Made by a program: the position numbers and the translations under genes. Positions 37,101-51,830 of a DNA stretch of 58,029 nt are shown here, one piece after another; positions within the stretch are counted from its first letter, which is position 1; each line of letters begins with the position of its first letter. The notes beneath the pieces were generated by a model that was given only the letters and a program-made list of their open reading frames with translations, ran no database searches and had not been told where the DNA came from. This DNA is from Temnopleurus reevesii (lineage: Eukaryota > Echinodermata > Echinoidea > Temnopleuroida > Temnopleuridae), in the NCBI GenBank assembly GCA_036244855.1, contig BQKZ01002248.1, positions 1 through 58,029 of the forward strand. The letters are read 5' to 3'.

Positions 37101-40100
37101 TTTTCATAAGGGAAACTTTTATAAATCCTTATCAAAGTATTTTCTTACTTTCTTTAACATGAATTTGTTAACCCCAAATGAAACAGAAAAAGAAATCCCA
37201 AAAAGTGCAAAGGTAAAGTTTAGATTCAGTATTTTCAATGAGCGATAATTTAGTTGAAGTATTGATAATATGGAATTCTGATGTAAAACTGATAGGAAGC
37301 TTATCGATCATGAGATGTATGACACAGTAGATTAATCATTGTAGGCCTAAGGGGGTGTTATTCAAAATTTGCGATTGATCGCAAATCAATTGTTAAGTTA
37401 GTTGAAAATTGCAACGGGTATTTGCAATCGTGCATAATATGTGCTTCAAACAAGATGCGCATGAAACAATTATTTTGATTTGGCGCGTTCCAATCAGCTG
37501 CAACTTACAATCAATTGTAACTTTTGAACAACACCCCCTAAGAAAGAGACAGAATTATTACTTATCACTCTTCTTCTTTATTCAAGCTTTCAAAAGATTG
37601 TTTATTTCTGAATCTGCACAGATCTGTGTGATAGTGAATGGTCATCACAGAAAGGATGTGATGGTAGATTACACTCTATCCTCAATCACAACGGTCAAGA
37701 CTGCCCAGCAGCCCATGTACTGCCTCATTGGTCATCACTTGACTGATAGCCAGTCACAAGGGACTGAGTCAAAGCCACAGGGGGCATGGAGTTTGGGACA
37801 TATGCACATCTTCAATGGTTAGTCTGCATTATCCAGTCATTTCTGATGCCTTCATGGAAGTTATGTATGTCTGAGATTAAAGTGTGTCCTGTTTTAGAAT
37901 TTGGAATAAGGAGAAAGATAATTATGTAAACGATTGAGAATGTATAATGTCTTCTGATATGAAATCTATATCTCTCATAATAACTTAAGATTTAATTCTC
38001 ATTTTGATATTCTATGAATCCAACAACATCTAACTATTTCAATACATTGGGGCCCTTTAATCATTTTGCAAACTGGCAATCGTCACACGAAAGTACGATT
38101 TCCCTCTCAAATTGTTGTCAAAGCAGATTGTTTACAATAAAGAAACTCTATTTTGATATATGTACATGTACTGGTCCCATTTGGCATTACCCAACCCTGT
38201 GCATAGGATTACATGTATTGCATGTTTTGAACGAGAATCATTCCATGTCTTCTAGATGCAAGTGCCTTGCAAAAGGAGGCTGCAGCTTTCCACTTGTTTT
38301 CAATGGGTCCAAACCTGTACACGTTGAGCCAGTGTGAGGGCAGCAAACACACTCATCTTTACAGCCGTCACATCACCAAAGACACTCTGATTGCTGGAAT
38401 CAAACATGATCTGCTCTTTGGAGACAGGGAGATTGATGAGAAATTATTGAGGGTAAGATTAACATTACTTATTTCAGTTTTTATTCTTTATTTTTAATTC
38501 TTCTCCTCATCAGATTTTGATGAGCTTTTTCTTTGGAAGTATAAGCCAACATTTTAGGGTACAGATATTTTTGCGATTTAATACCAGTCCAACACGTTGA
38601 AATGTTGTTATTTTCACCTTTTTGACAATGTTTGTACATAAATGAATGTGTATCATACAAGAGTGGAAATTTGTGCAAGGCCAAGCCAGCGAAATTCACG
38701 AAACTAAAACCACCACTAAAATTTCAGCTCATACAGTATATCTACATTTTCAATTAATGATGGCCCAATATCTTTAACCCTTATTCATGTAGGAATGTTG
38801 TCTTTTAAGTTGAACTATGTGAAAAATGATAAACTTGTTGAACTACTTCTACTTCTACTTCTACAAAGATACTTAGCAGGATCCATAAGTCAGGATATAG
38901 TGCTAAGGAAAGTTTGGAACATATGTTCCATGATTAGATGCTTGACGGAAGCGCTCTCTTGAAGGCCTCCAAATAAGTGGCATCAAGAGTGATTTTCGGA
39001 CATTGAAAATCAAAGTGGACATTGATAAACTTGCTATATTTGTAGGCCTTTCGGGGGTTTTGCTTGTATTTAATCCTCTCAGAATTTTAGGAGTGTAGTT
39101 ACGTCAAAGTATTCCTGATATTTTGTCTACCAGTCTTATCTATTGCAAATAATGTTTTCCCTTTCCCAGGAGAGTCTAGTAGCTACATACTCAGCCACAT
39201 CACCGTCGACCTTTAGCCTCTACCAGTCCACATCATCAGGCACCCTCAACAAGATGCTCCCTGGTAAGGTGATCCCTCCCTCCCTGCTGCAGTCACCCAC
39301 CCTGATGCAGGTCATCCATCAAGCACACCCCACCGTTAGGCAGCATATGGGACTACACAAGGCTGTCTATCAAGTCGGTGGCATCAGTGTCTTCATCTAT
39401 CTCTTTGCTAAGGTAGGCTACTGCCCTTCAAACTTCAGTTATAAATTTGCGTACAAAAGCAATAATTTTAATGAATGAAATATTACAATATTCTTATTGT
39501 TTGAGTTACCAGAGTAGAATAAATTCACCCATTACCATTGACCTCAAAGTTTGCTGATTTGAAATTGTATACCTGACATATTAGGGATACATGAATATGC
39601 CAGATCGAAAAGATGGACATCAATGATAATGGAATAAGAAAGAAAAGGGACCTAGCAAAAAGAGAAATATAATAGTAATCCAAGATCCAAGATTTCTTTC
39701 TGATTGTGTGATAGCAGGGGCATAATTCTCAACTGCACGTGGTCAAGGAATCATCTAGCTTATTCTATTGGTCCTGCAGCAATGGTAATATATGTAGATA
39801 ATTACTGAAATTTCCTTCCAGTGATAAATTTTTGTTCACCAAATTTTCATACAATTTTATTCAGGTTGTTGAGGTATCCACTAATGGTCATCAGCAGGCC
39901 AGAGCCCTTCAGCTCCTAGTTCAGCTTCAGAACAGTAGTTATGAGATGGCCAGAGAGTTCCGCTCCATCTCGGGGCCTCTAATGATAGCCAAGGTCTTGG
40001 CTTCGGAGAGATGTCATGTTGGTCCAGAAATGCTCAAGGTGAGAAAAAACTATGTGTTGCTGTTTTTTTCTCACATAGTTTGTAGTTCTCGTGTGAAAAT

Positions 40101-43100
40101 CTTCATGATGTATATAAATGCTTTCAAAAACAAAAATGTTTCCAAAATGCTGAAATGTAAATACATGTACAATCAACTCTGCCTCAGTCGAATAATTGCT
40201 AAGCTAATGATATTTTTTAACAAATCATATAAAACATGTATTTACCTCTCCTAAGTTGAACAGATTTTTGTGACCCCAAAAATTTTATATAGGCAGAGTG
40301 GCTGTACTTGATATCAACTAAAAGTGCACCATTTTCTTGCATGTATTGCATAATATAGACACATCAGTTTCGGAAGCTGCACCTCAATTTGACTATTTAG
40401 CTTGATTCCTACCTTTGATTTCTTCCAGGTCCTATTTGATGCCTGCTGCAGTGAGTCTGTGGTGTTCCAATGCTCACTCCTGCACCATTACAAAGTGAAT
40501 GAGGAGTCCACAGCGATCCTACAAGACACAGACTTCTTCACCCAGATGTTGCTGAACTGGAGGGTTTGGGACCGAGCTAGGAAGGGTGCCTGGAAGATAC
40601 TCTTGGAAGGCATCTTAGCTCTCATCAGAACAGATCATCCATTCTACTCATTCAACATCAACCAGATGCATAGGATTGGCTTGGTGCAGAAACTCTTTAC
40701 AATCTGTAGGGTAAGTAAATCATCCATTTGAAGGGCTGGTGGAAAGGATATCCGTACTCGGCAGGAAGGGTACTGGAATGGGTTTGGTGCAAACAAAAAA
40801 TTGTAATTTGTATGGAAATATTTGCTTGGGGATGGGGTAGAACAGACGAATAGTAGGGAGAGGGCAAGAAAGATTTATGTTTAGATTGTACTTGACCGAA
40901 CCACTTTGGTCTATTAAATATGAAAGGTTTTTTTCCAGGCTAGATAAATTATTCCTAGACCACAAAGGATCCTGCGCATATTGGAATGGCATGTACTTTC
41001 TATCATTCTAATATCAATAATATATCATTTGGCTAGTGCCAATTTTCTAGTTTTTATTCATGGTAAGCGAATGATTCCTAAATTGCTTTCTTGATTTCAT
41101 AGGAGAGAAACAGTGAAGACTTGCCAGCCCTTCCAGCCGATTCCTTCTCTTCTCTGATTGAGATCTTTAAGACAATGGTAGGCATTCCACCAGACCCTCA
41201 TCTAATGGCAGAGATTTCAGATTTCCTCCTTGCGGTTCATCCTGCAGTCAATACCTTCGTTTGTCATGCTCCGTCCAGCTTCTTCTTCATCCTACACAAA
41301 GGTAAGAAACCCTAATGATGATGATATTAAGAAACCCTAATGATGATGATATAGATTTGTTTTAACTTGCACATCTGTGATGGAAATCCCGAATCCCTGT
41401 ACAAATGGATTATTACTACCCTTGCTTCAGCAGAGGACTGTCACATGTTAACTCCTGACAAGTATCAATTTACCTCATCTAGGTCTAGTGCAAAATACCT
41501 CAGATGAATTTCTTGCCAACGTAAATTAACATCATGGCCCAAATTCGATCGTCTGACTGTTTGATATGACAATAAAAGTAATGACTTCTTAGCGACCTAC
41601 CAGCCCTCGGTTTCTTCAAAAGCTATATGAGTGATGTTGTGAATTTAATCAAGTTGGAAAATGGCAATACTTCATTTTAAGTTTCAGGTTGTGCTTCATA
41701 AAGTTCTTTGTATATGTACACAGGACTCTGCATGCAACTGATGATACTATCCCGCACTCAATCATAAACCATTAGGTCACTGAGGTAACACTTGAGAGAG
41801 AGTCGTCAGTCATGCATGAAGTTGTGATAGTGACAAACAGCTTTATAAAACACAATCCTGGTGTTGTCATTCCAAATGTGCATTCTTAGTTTAGCCTCCT
41901 TTTGAGATAAGATTGAATAATTGTTGATTTCCATTGTAACAAAGATCAAGAATCAATTGAAGTTCTCAAATGATTGATGTAGAATATGTATCTTCAGTAA
42001 ATGAAATTAGGAATGTGAAACAGTGTGATCATTGGAAAGATAGGAAGAAAAAAAAAAGGATTAAAAGAGATTTAATTCATTGCTTTCTCTTCAGGGAAAT
42101 GGTACAAGTCTCGGTCCAGTACGCCATCAGAGGTCTCGTCACATGACCTAGATGAAGCACGTCGTCATGACTTCAAGCTAGGCTTGCCTCCAGGCTCTAG
42201 GGAGGAGATGATGAGAAGAAGTAAGTTACTCTGTCAAAACATTTTGATTTTCTAATCATGATACAAATAGGCAGGAACTTGTTGGTCAATTTTGACAGCC
42301 TATATAGAAAGAGTTGAAAAGAAGAACCTTTCTCTCTTGAATTTTATTGAGAGTGCCATCTACAGATTTAAGCTCCATACTAGATTAAACCTGAGAGGTA
42401 CATGTCCTGTTCATATTACAAATTGTATAGATAGGTCTGTTATGTACTTATAAACCCACTGCATGTGGGACATTCTTGAAATAATTTGTCCACATTCATA
42501 CATTAATGATGTAATGCTGTACAACGATTATGGACAAGCAAGATTATAAAGTTAAGTAAAACGGGAGGTCGGACGGACAAAAAAAGTGACAAAATTTTAG
42601 AAATGCTGATACATTTACTAAGTAGGTTTAGCTTCTTTGATTATGAAGAAGTAATCTACCCCAATTGTACACCAATTTGATGAAGACCATAGTAATAATG
42701 GTTATGAATTTTTAGTCAACATCTATTCTGGATTTTCTTTTTATTACAGGGAACTCCAAGTCACCTGTCGATCACTTGGATGAGATCAAAGTGGATCCAG
42801 TCCCGGAAGTTGTCAATGCATCTCATCAAGAGGAAAACCAGATACCAAAGGATGATGCAGATGAAGAAGTGGGAGGAGAAGGAGTAGGAGGAGGAGGTGA
42901 TGAAGTTGATGGTGGTGGACCATTGGGTGGGCATCGGAAGAAAAGGACTCAAAAGGATACATCCAACAGTGGGCATGATCAGAGAAAGAGAAGGAGCTCG
43001 GATGATGATGAATGCTCCACGGATACCAGTGATGAAGTGTCATCCTCATCCTCATTGTCAACGTCGGAGGAGAGTGAGGTGATGTCAAGTGGAGATGAGA

Positions 43101-46100
43101 AGAGAGTGGAAGAGGGAGAGGACGATGGTATCATCTACATGGCTAGCCACAGTGATGGTGTCATAAGTGAAATCAAGAAAGCTGAATCTGTCGATGAGGA
43201 GACGTTTGCTGGTGATGATGATTCTGGGACTGGTGTTGAAAGAAAAGGAGCATCTGTTCGGGAACGGAGGACACAGAGTCTCAACTTCAGTGGGTCCAAT
43301 CTTGCTTCTATTCCTGAGAATGCTTCGGTTGACAGCCTACCCTTCTCACGAGGTTAGTCTTCACTCCTTTTGTTGGTCCTGTATAATGTCAGCAATTTTC
43401 ACCTAAATCAGTTATTGCTCTTGAGGAAACAAGGAGAAGAAGATATAGAAACTGATTAGATTGCAATTGATGACTACTTTCTTGAAGTTTGTCCTTCAAT
43501 TGATGATTTACTGTGAATTGCAACTTCAAATTTATATGTTTTGCAAAAGAAAATACATGAACCATTAATTTATTATGCTACCCCGAAGAATAGCGTTTAT
43601 AACTATACAGTACCAATAGTAGCGCCACTTGTTGTGACCTATGAGCAATGTTTCCCACTTTGTCTCTTTCAGATAACATCTCATCACCTATCGATGATGG
43701 CTCCCAATCTGATCCCAAGGAGCATCCCTCGGAGGACAAGACCACCATGGTGGAGGACGATGGTCATCTTGTAGCGTCAAGCTTTGATAGCCTTGACTCC
43801 AGCCGTCGTGACATAACATTGAGTCGTCTTTGCTCTGGACTGCTTGACCTACTGGCTGAATGTCTCATCTTCATCTCTGAGTCCAAGCTGGATAAGGTGC
43901 TTGGGATTGTTCTCAAACCAGAGACTCTCATCGTCATAGCGCACCATCATTCAGAAGAGATACGCACCAGTGTTGTCAAGGTAACGTCAGTCACTTTTAA
44001 CCCTATTCCAACTGGGGGGGGGTCAATTTGACCCCCCCCCCTCCACAAATTTTGTGATCGCGTCACCGCGCAAAATTTTTTCACCGCGAGACTCGCTGAC
44101 TTTTTACTTTCAAGTCTTGCGCAACTTTTAAGACTATTTTCGCGAAAATCGGGCATATGGTTACGTCGCCGCGCCACTTTTTGTACATGCATGTCAGAAC
44201 GAAAATCGCTCAAAAACGTAATTTTGTGTACAAAGTCAATGTAAATTGGGATTTCAGTCTGAATTCATAAAGATGTAGTTATTTTCAATTTTATGGGTTA
44301 TAATTATTTCATTTTAGCATGAATATGCTTCAAAAATGTTCTGCAATAAATTTCATCCAAAAAACAATAGAAAACAAAAGGTCGAAAAAACAAAGAAATA
44401 CATAAGAAATTCATAAAACAATAAAAAACATAAGAAATACCTTGTCACACTGAATTTTTTTCCAAGTAGTATTGTAAGGAATAATATGGAGAATATTTAT
44501 ACCAAAAATGAACTTTCTAGGAGCTTCAATGAGTGAAATAGAACAGAAAACAAGATTTCATGCATAAATTTGCATAATTAATTAATTAAAAATAGAAATC
44601 ATAAATTTTCAGAAAATCAAACTATACAGTCATGTAGTTTACACTCTGCACTATGCGCGTGCAAAATTTCGCGGCGATCGCGCGATCCACGGCCGAGATC
44701 TGAAGGGGGGGTCAAATTGACCCCCCCCCAGTATAAACTTGGTCTGAAAAAGCCCAGTTAAAATAGGGTTAACCCTAAAAAGACTGGGATATTGTGGAAG
44801 CTAGGAACCCTTGGCCACTAAGATCTTGGCCGTCTGTTTGCGCGCTGGTAGAATGGAATGTAAACTCAAAGACTGTATAGTTAGTTTTTCGGGAAAATAT
44901 CCCAAATTCATTAGTTATGCTAATTTATGTGTAAATGCGATATGTTTTTTTTTTCAAAGTGAAAAAGGAATACTTTACATGTTTCATGAATCTGTAAATC
45001 TAGTATGACTTGTTAGAAGTATTTCAATCACTGACCCATAAATGATATTATGCCTTCATTTTCCTTTAATGTATTCCCAATAGATTGCTCAGTGACTTGT
45101 TATTTACCAATGTTATTCTTCACTTAGCACATTACATGAAATCTCTATTGAAATAAGCCCTTTTGTTCCCTATCACTTTGAAATCTGTAGCTCCTTGATG
45201 TGTACTTCCACCGTGCTAATGAGCCTCAGCTGTCTAGCTTCCTGCGGATGCAAGGTTTCCATCAACTAGCCAATCAGCTCCATCAGTACCCTGCAACGCA
45301 AGACTTGGCTGAAGCTTGTCTCACCATCACATTCGGCAAACCTGTCGATCTAAGTGAAGAGTAAGGCAATGTACTTCTCTTTCCATGCTCCTCCTCACAT
45401 CCATCATTGGAATAGAAATATAGATCAATAATAGTACTGATATTTGTGTAAAAATAGATAATTACTCCTTTTCTCTTCAAGCAAATCCCTTTGTACTTTG
45501 CGTTCTTGAATGGCGATATAGTAAATACAGTGATGATGAACTTTGTTTAAACCATATATGAATCAATAAATTCAATCCAATAAAACAAAAAAATCTTAGT
45601 GTTTGGTTGTAAGTGACATTAGTGAAATATTATTCATAAGTTTGCAAGAAGTGTTTGATAAATCTGTAGATAAGATTATTATTATTATTATTATTATTAT
45701 TATTTGAAGTCAAAAAGAGCTTGAGCCTTCATTTGGCAAATTTGAAACACATGAATTATTTTCCGTCAGTTTTGAATGATTTTTTTCAAAAGAATGTGAT
45801 ACGATTTCAGGAAGTGATATTCTCATGTTTCTTTCGCTTTTATGTTTTCCTTTTCACATGATCAGTCTGGACCTAGCCTTGATTCAAGACCTTCCTCGAT
45901 TCAGACAGCTCTCTGTAGTCCTCATCTGCTCTCTAATGGAGAATTCTACCCATGATGCAAAGCTCTGTCATAGCATCATCTGTGCAGTATTACATGTGAG
46001 TTGAAATGCAATTATCCAAATTTTCTTGATTATTATTCAAGAGAAATGTTGAATTCCTGCAGAGAGTGACAGGCATGCCCTTGATTTGAAAAAAAGTGAA

Positions 46101-49100
46101 AATATTACAGAGCTGCCAAATCTACCCGATTTAAGAGGAGACTCCCAAGAAGAAGCTGATTTTTTGTGAGAAATTCCAGATTTTCAGCAATCTCCCTGAC
46201 TCATACATTGATTTCCTCCATTTGATTGTGTTTTAAAGAGAAAGATCTCCCTGAAATGTGATTTTTCCACTTAGCAGCTCTGAGATTAAAGTTATTTCTG
46301 AAAAAAATATTAATTTTCAAAGATATAGCTCCAAAAGTAAATTGAGTGGTTATTGCATTGCTCTAGATATCTGGTTCAAAAGGTTTGCCACTCAATTGTT
46401 ATTTCTGACCCAACCTATAGAAAAAGAATTTTTGAAAATTTATAGAAGATTTCACATATGCAATACTTTTTGCTGTAAATGTTTCAATAGCCAAATGTTG
46501 ATTGGAATTTTGGTCATTTCCATTTCAGTTGTTTGAAGCCGGTCCACAACTGGTGCCGTCCCTGTTAGACAATGGTCTCCTAGAAGCTACTACCAACACA
46601 CTAGCCTCACTGTGTACAGCATCCTAAGTGGATCTAGACTTTGAATCTCTTACCATTCTCCTTGACGATGTCAGGCATCTCTTTGCTTGTATTGCTAATA
46701 GAATCTTCATGTAAGTCGATGAATATTGGTTACGATTCCCATGGATATTCCTAACTGCAATGACAAGAAATTACTTGTTTACATGATTTTTATTCGCTTG
46801 TATTGCCAATAGAATATTTAAGTACATCAATAATGCCCCTGTGATTTGTCTTAAAACATCACCTTGTTTGTTGTTCTTCGGTGGAATGAATATACATTTG
46901 TTTGAACAAATGAATAAGATATTGGTTCCTTCCAGATAGAATTTAGTAATGTAGAATCTGCCTATGGATGGATGTCACCAATAATACTCCAGTCCAGATA
47001 GAAATGTGTATCACAGAATCTTTAAAGATCATCTTTCAATAGTGGGAAATTCTGTTTCCATATGGACAAAACTATAGATAGGGTTGGCTGTACTTTCACG
47101 TGAAAGACTTGTGTCAACCTATGGTACTAGTATCTCTCTCTCTCTCTCTCCCTCTATGTCACTCTCTTTAGCATGTCAGGTGATCAGTACCTACACCACC
47201 TGGAGGAGTTACTAACCAACCTGGGTGGTCTGGAGGAGATGTTCCAGCGTAACTATGGCAACCATTCAGCAGCATGTCGCCTGGTCCGTGATGTCCAGTG
47301 TCATGTGATCAGAGAAGTCTTGGAACATTTTCAATCTACCTCCAAGGCCATGGACTCTAGCCTCTCTGGTGGTGCTAGGTCAGGCAGCCTGCATCGTAGC
47401 ATCAGCTACTCAGGTATTCGGTGCACTCTTCAGATTGCTTTCTCAGATTTATTTTGCTTTACATCCCCTTTTGTGCATTTATTCAGCTTGAAATTTCCAT
47501 TTGAAATCTTTATCAAATAGACATAGATGTTAAGTAGTGCAGTTTTTGTTCGGATTATACAGCATGCAAACGATAGAATAAATGAAATAAATGAAACATC
47601 AAAATTGATTAATTAGTTGAGCCAGAAAAGAGCAATACATCAACTCAACTTTGCCAACACGCCTGTCAGTTTACATAGTTCAGTATAATTCACTACTTTA
47701 CATCTGTGTATAGCATTTATTATATCAGCTTAAATTCTGCTTTTCAGCTTATTCCTGTACATTTCCAGAAAATGCATGAAAATGAATACTGCATTCTTTT
47801 ATCATTACATGAGTTCAATTTTGTCTCAACATGTTCAATGAATAGACCTTAAATCATTCTGAAATTAAATTACAGATACTTTAAATTCTACGCACAATTC
47901 AGCCTTTCATCTTTTTAATCCTTTACAGTCAATTTTAGCTTTGATGTGTGAACATTTGTAAAGAAAATGAGACAATTTATATCAAACATTTTCATGACAT
48001 TCATGTTATTTATTCATGTTATATTGTGTCATATACAATACCTGTTTTCACCAGAGCGCCAGTATGAGGCATACAGATGGAGAGAACGGATGAAATCGTT
48101 GGGAGATACCAGTCTAGCAGGTCATTATTCATTCTATTTATCCTTCATTCCTATCTCTCTGTCAGTCTTTCATTCCTTACAGTGCATTATGTGTGTTCCA
48201 TGTGTGAAGATGTAGATAGAAATTAGTCAGATGTGCTCTGTATGTATATGTTTATATAGTTGGCAGGAAAGAATTAGGTTAAATTAGACTTATAGAATAT
48301 TTGCTCAGATGAATAGAAGATAATTAATTAATTGTGATTAGTGATTGATAAAAATATTGAAAATTGAATGCTTCATATTACATTTCTCTCTGCAAATTAC
48401 AAGATATGTGGATCTGGTGCGAACATTATGTCTATGTTCAATCTCTAATATTGATATAGAAAGATATGGCACAGTATAATACATTAAAAGATAATGTACC
48501 GTAGAGCTGTAAAATCTAGCTGATAAAGAAAGGGGGAATTATTCGGTGCAGGATATATGAAATTGAAGGCTTTTTCCTCAGATAAATATTATGATCATTT
48601 TCTTAACAAAGACTTTAATTTTGATACATAAAGGGTGGAGCCGCTCGAATAGGCTTAAATCTCCAAAATCTGGGAGAAGCAGCAGAGGTACTTATGAAAA
48701 TTCATTTTCCAAAAACTGCTATGGGAAGCAAGGTTTGTTAGATGATATTGGTGCGCTTCAGTTTTATGATTTGCAATGGGTGATTTTTCTGCATTTATAC
48801 CATATTATTAGGAGCTTCTGCATCAGTATAAAGGTTTATCCTTCTGTCGGGTAACTAACATTAGTTTGTTAGTTAAATTTTTAATGATTTTCTAATTAAA
48901 GCCTTATATCTTATATAAATCTTATATCTTCTTGTTGGATTTTGAAAATTTATAGAATAAATAGATCACAATCATTCATCAAATCTGCTTGTGCGAGCCA
49001 TCTTTCAAGTATCAAAAGATATTTAATCTGTTATGATATTTTCTTTTGAAAGTACCATAGATTTCATGCTACCACTACAAATCAATTATTCTTTTCTAGA

Positions 49101-51773
49101 GACATTTAGCTTGCAAAGTGATATGATATTTAAGTGAATTACTAACCTTTAGATAAGCCTTCTTTTGTATGTTTTCCTATTTTGTATACATTTTAAGTAT
49201 CATCAATTTATACAGAATTATTATTTATATTTTTGCATTAACATACAGATTGCAACATTTTATAATTCTCCCTATGAAATGATATTTTCTTGAAATTGCT
49301 ACCCTATGTCTTTGTTTTTTTCGAACAGCATAATATTTTGTCATATTTCTCAATCCACTCTTTGTTTTAGCATTATACTGTAAAAGTCGGGTATTAGGCA
49401 TAAATGAATGTTAGGGATTTCATTCAATGTCAGACATATTCACATATTTGCAGCTTGTTATTTCATGTGTTGAGAGACTGTTGTATACATGTCTTTGGAC
49501 ATTAGATTGAGTGGAAATTTTAGCAGATTCATGGTCATCGAATTGCACAAAAAAAGTTCCTGAATAGAGTTTAAAAAACATGCCTCACAGGTGAAGGTAT
49601 AAAAATAGATTAATTGCTTGATTAATATAAAACATAAAGACAGGTAGACTGATTGATTAATTAATAGATTGATAAATACATGTAGATAGATAAATGAATG
49701 TATAGATTGATAACTGAATTGGTGGATAGATTGATACAATGATAAATGAATTGATGGATATATTAATATAAAGATCAATTGATAGATATACAGATAGATG
49801 AATTGTAATTTTCCATTACTGAATATAATAGAATATTGTTGTATTGTCCGCTACCCTTGGATTTGGTCCGATATCCATGTAGCATACATTTTGGATCCTT
49901 TTCAGGATACTTCAAGAAAAAAGATTTAATGGTTTATCTTTGACTGCTAAATGAAACATAATAAACATATCGCTTGCTTGGAATGTAAATCAATATAATC
50001 CAGTCATAATTCTATATCCACATGTTTACTAATCAATTGGGGTATAATGTCTTCATGATGCTAATTCCTTTGCCCTCTAATCCCACAGCTGACATCCATC
50101 ATGTTAGTAGAAGTCATCAACCATACATCAATGACAGCATATGGGACTACAAGAGACCCCTGACTGCTTTGCCAACTGAACAAAGATACAATACCTACAC
50201 CCTTCCAAGACTAACCCCAATTTCTGATGCAGGTACTAACAAATATTCTCTCGGAAGACTTTTGGCATGTTTATACTGGATTGAATGTGAAGATTACTAC
50301 CTAAGGGAAACTGATTTAGTGACTGCGGGAAGCTGGTAACATTTTGAGATTTTGTACATCAGCTTCATTTATTTCTCTTGGGAAAGGGTTTTTACTAACA
50401 ATGGCTTCATAATTTTCAGAATCCAAAAAGGCTGTGTGGTCAACTTCTATTTCATTTTTAAAAGCAGGTGATTTTCCTGCCTTCCATGAGAAACATGCTA
50501 AATATCTTTCTTGTGGGTTTCATGGTTTTCAAATGCCTGCATGTATTTTTTTTTAAATCCTATGGGCAAAGTACTTATTATCCTCTTAATTTCTTTTCAT
50601 TGCAATGAATGGCCGTGGTGCAGTTCATTTTGCCTACATTTTGCATGCTGAAATCACTTTCATGGTTGGTGGTTATGATCATATTACAATACTACATATA
50701 CAGGTATTTTGTTCTCCGACTCTGTCGACATTCATTATGTCTGAATTATAGAAGGTAGGATTGGTCTGTTAGAAAAATTTATCTCAATTTTTGTTTAATG
50801 TAAATAATCGTTTTCATGATAATTGTGTGAATGTAATTTCTTCATGTTTTACTCCTTGAATAAAGAAAAAAAAAAACTCAGGAAATTGAAGATAAATTTC
50901 ATGTGGCTCTGTAGAGAAATATATGTTGATAATTCATTTTGTTTCATTAGGTGGTACATACATGTAATAATAATAATAATAATAATAATGATAATAATAA
51001 TATGCAGTTCTTATATAGCGCTAACTACCTCTGTTAGAAGTCTCTAAGCAATCTACAATTGATGCAGAATTATTATTCTGGCTTTAGCAACAGCAGCCTG
51101 TTACATGAGGAAATGATTTTTCAATGCCCCACCCTGTTCACACACAGCTCGGCGTTATTCCAGCAACCTAGACTCCTTACTCCGGTCAAGGAGAGGAGAC
51201 AGTGGGAAAGCTGGAGCCAAGGAGACTGGTCAAGCTACGGAACAGGAGATGGCTAGGAGGTTCCAGAGACTCTGTCTCTTAGCTGTTAACCTCATTGTGC
51301 ATTCTGGTAAGAAGAAGGAACGGGACTTGGTTGCATATAAAGTTGACTGGCCTACAAATTGATAGACATAGTATATAAATTTATACATATTACCTCCAAC
51401 TGTATACAAAAGGGTAGCATGCTCTGTTGCTGTGTGATAGATTGCATGGCTGTCGTGAAAAATTGCAGGCTTAGCCAGGTTAATTCAAATTCATAATATA
51501 AAGGGAGAAGGTGATATGTGGAAGTTCAAACCCTGACAGTGCCTTATAAAAGGTGACTATGAGACAAATTTTGGTCCCATCAGACAAAATTGAGAATCGT
51601 TCTTAGATAGAGAAGAAATGGAGAATATTGAAGGGAAAGGGGTACTGGAGAAAGAGAGGGAAGGAATGGGATGATGTAATTAATGTTGTTCGTCAAAGGT
51701 GTAAAAAAAAAAAGGAAAGATAGAAAAGTGAGACGAAGAGAATGGTGAGAATGGAGATAATGATGAAGATGAA

Positions 51774-51830
<57 letters not shown>

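Larger units (their letters stand above)
48121..50088. other. LYST intron 27 (with possible cassette exon)
   Basis: 2 kb. Contains candidate exon 27a (48634-48687) and a degenerate GATA/GATT/GAAT tetranucleotide region (about 49610-49800). Antisense Ile/His-rich frame 49458-49778 is that repeat. Confidence 0.55.
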
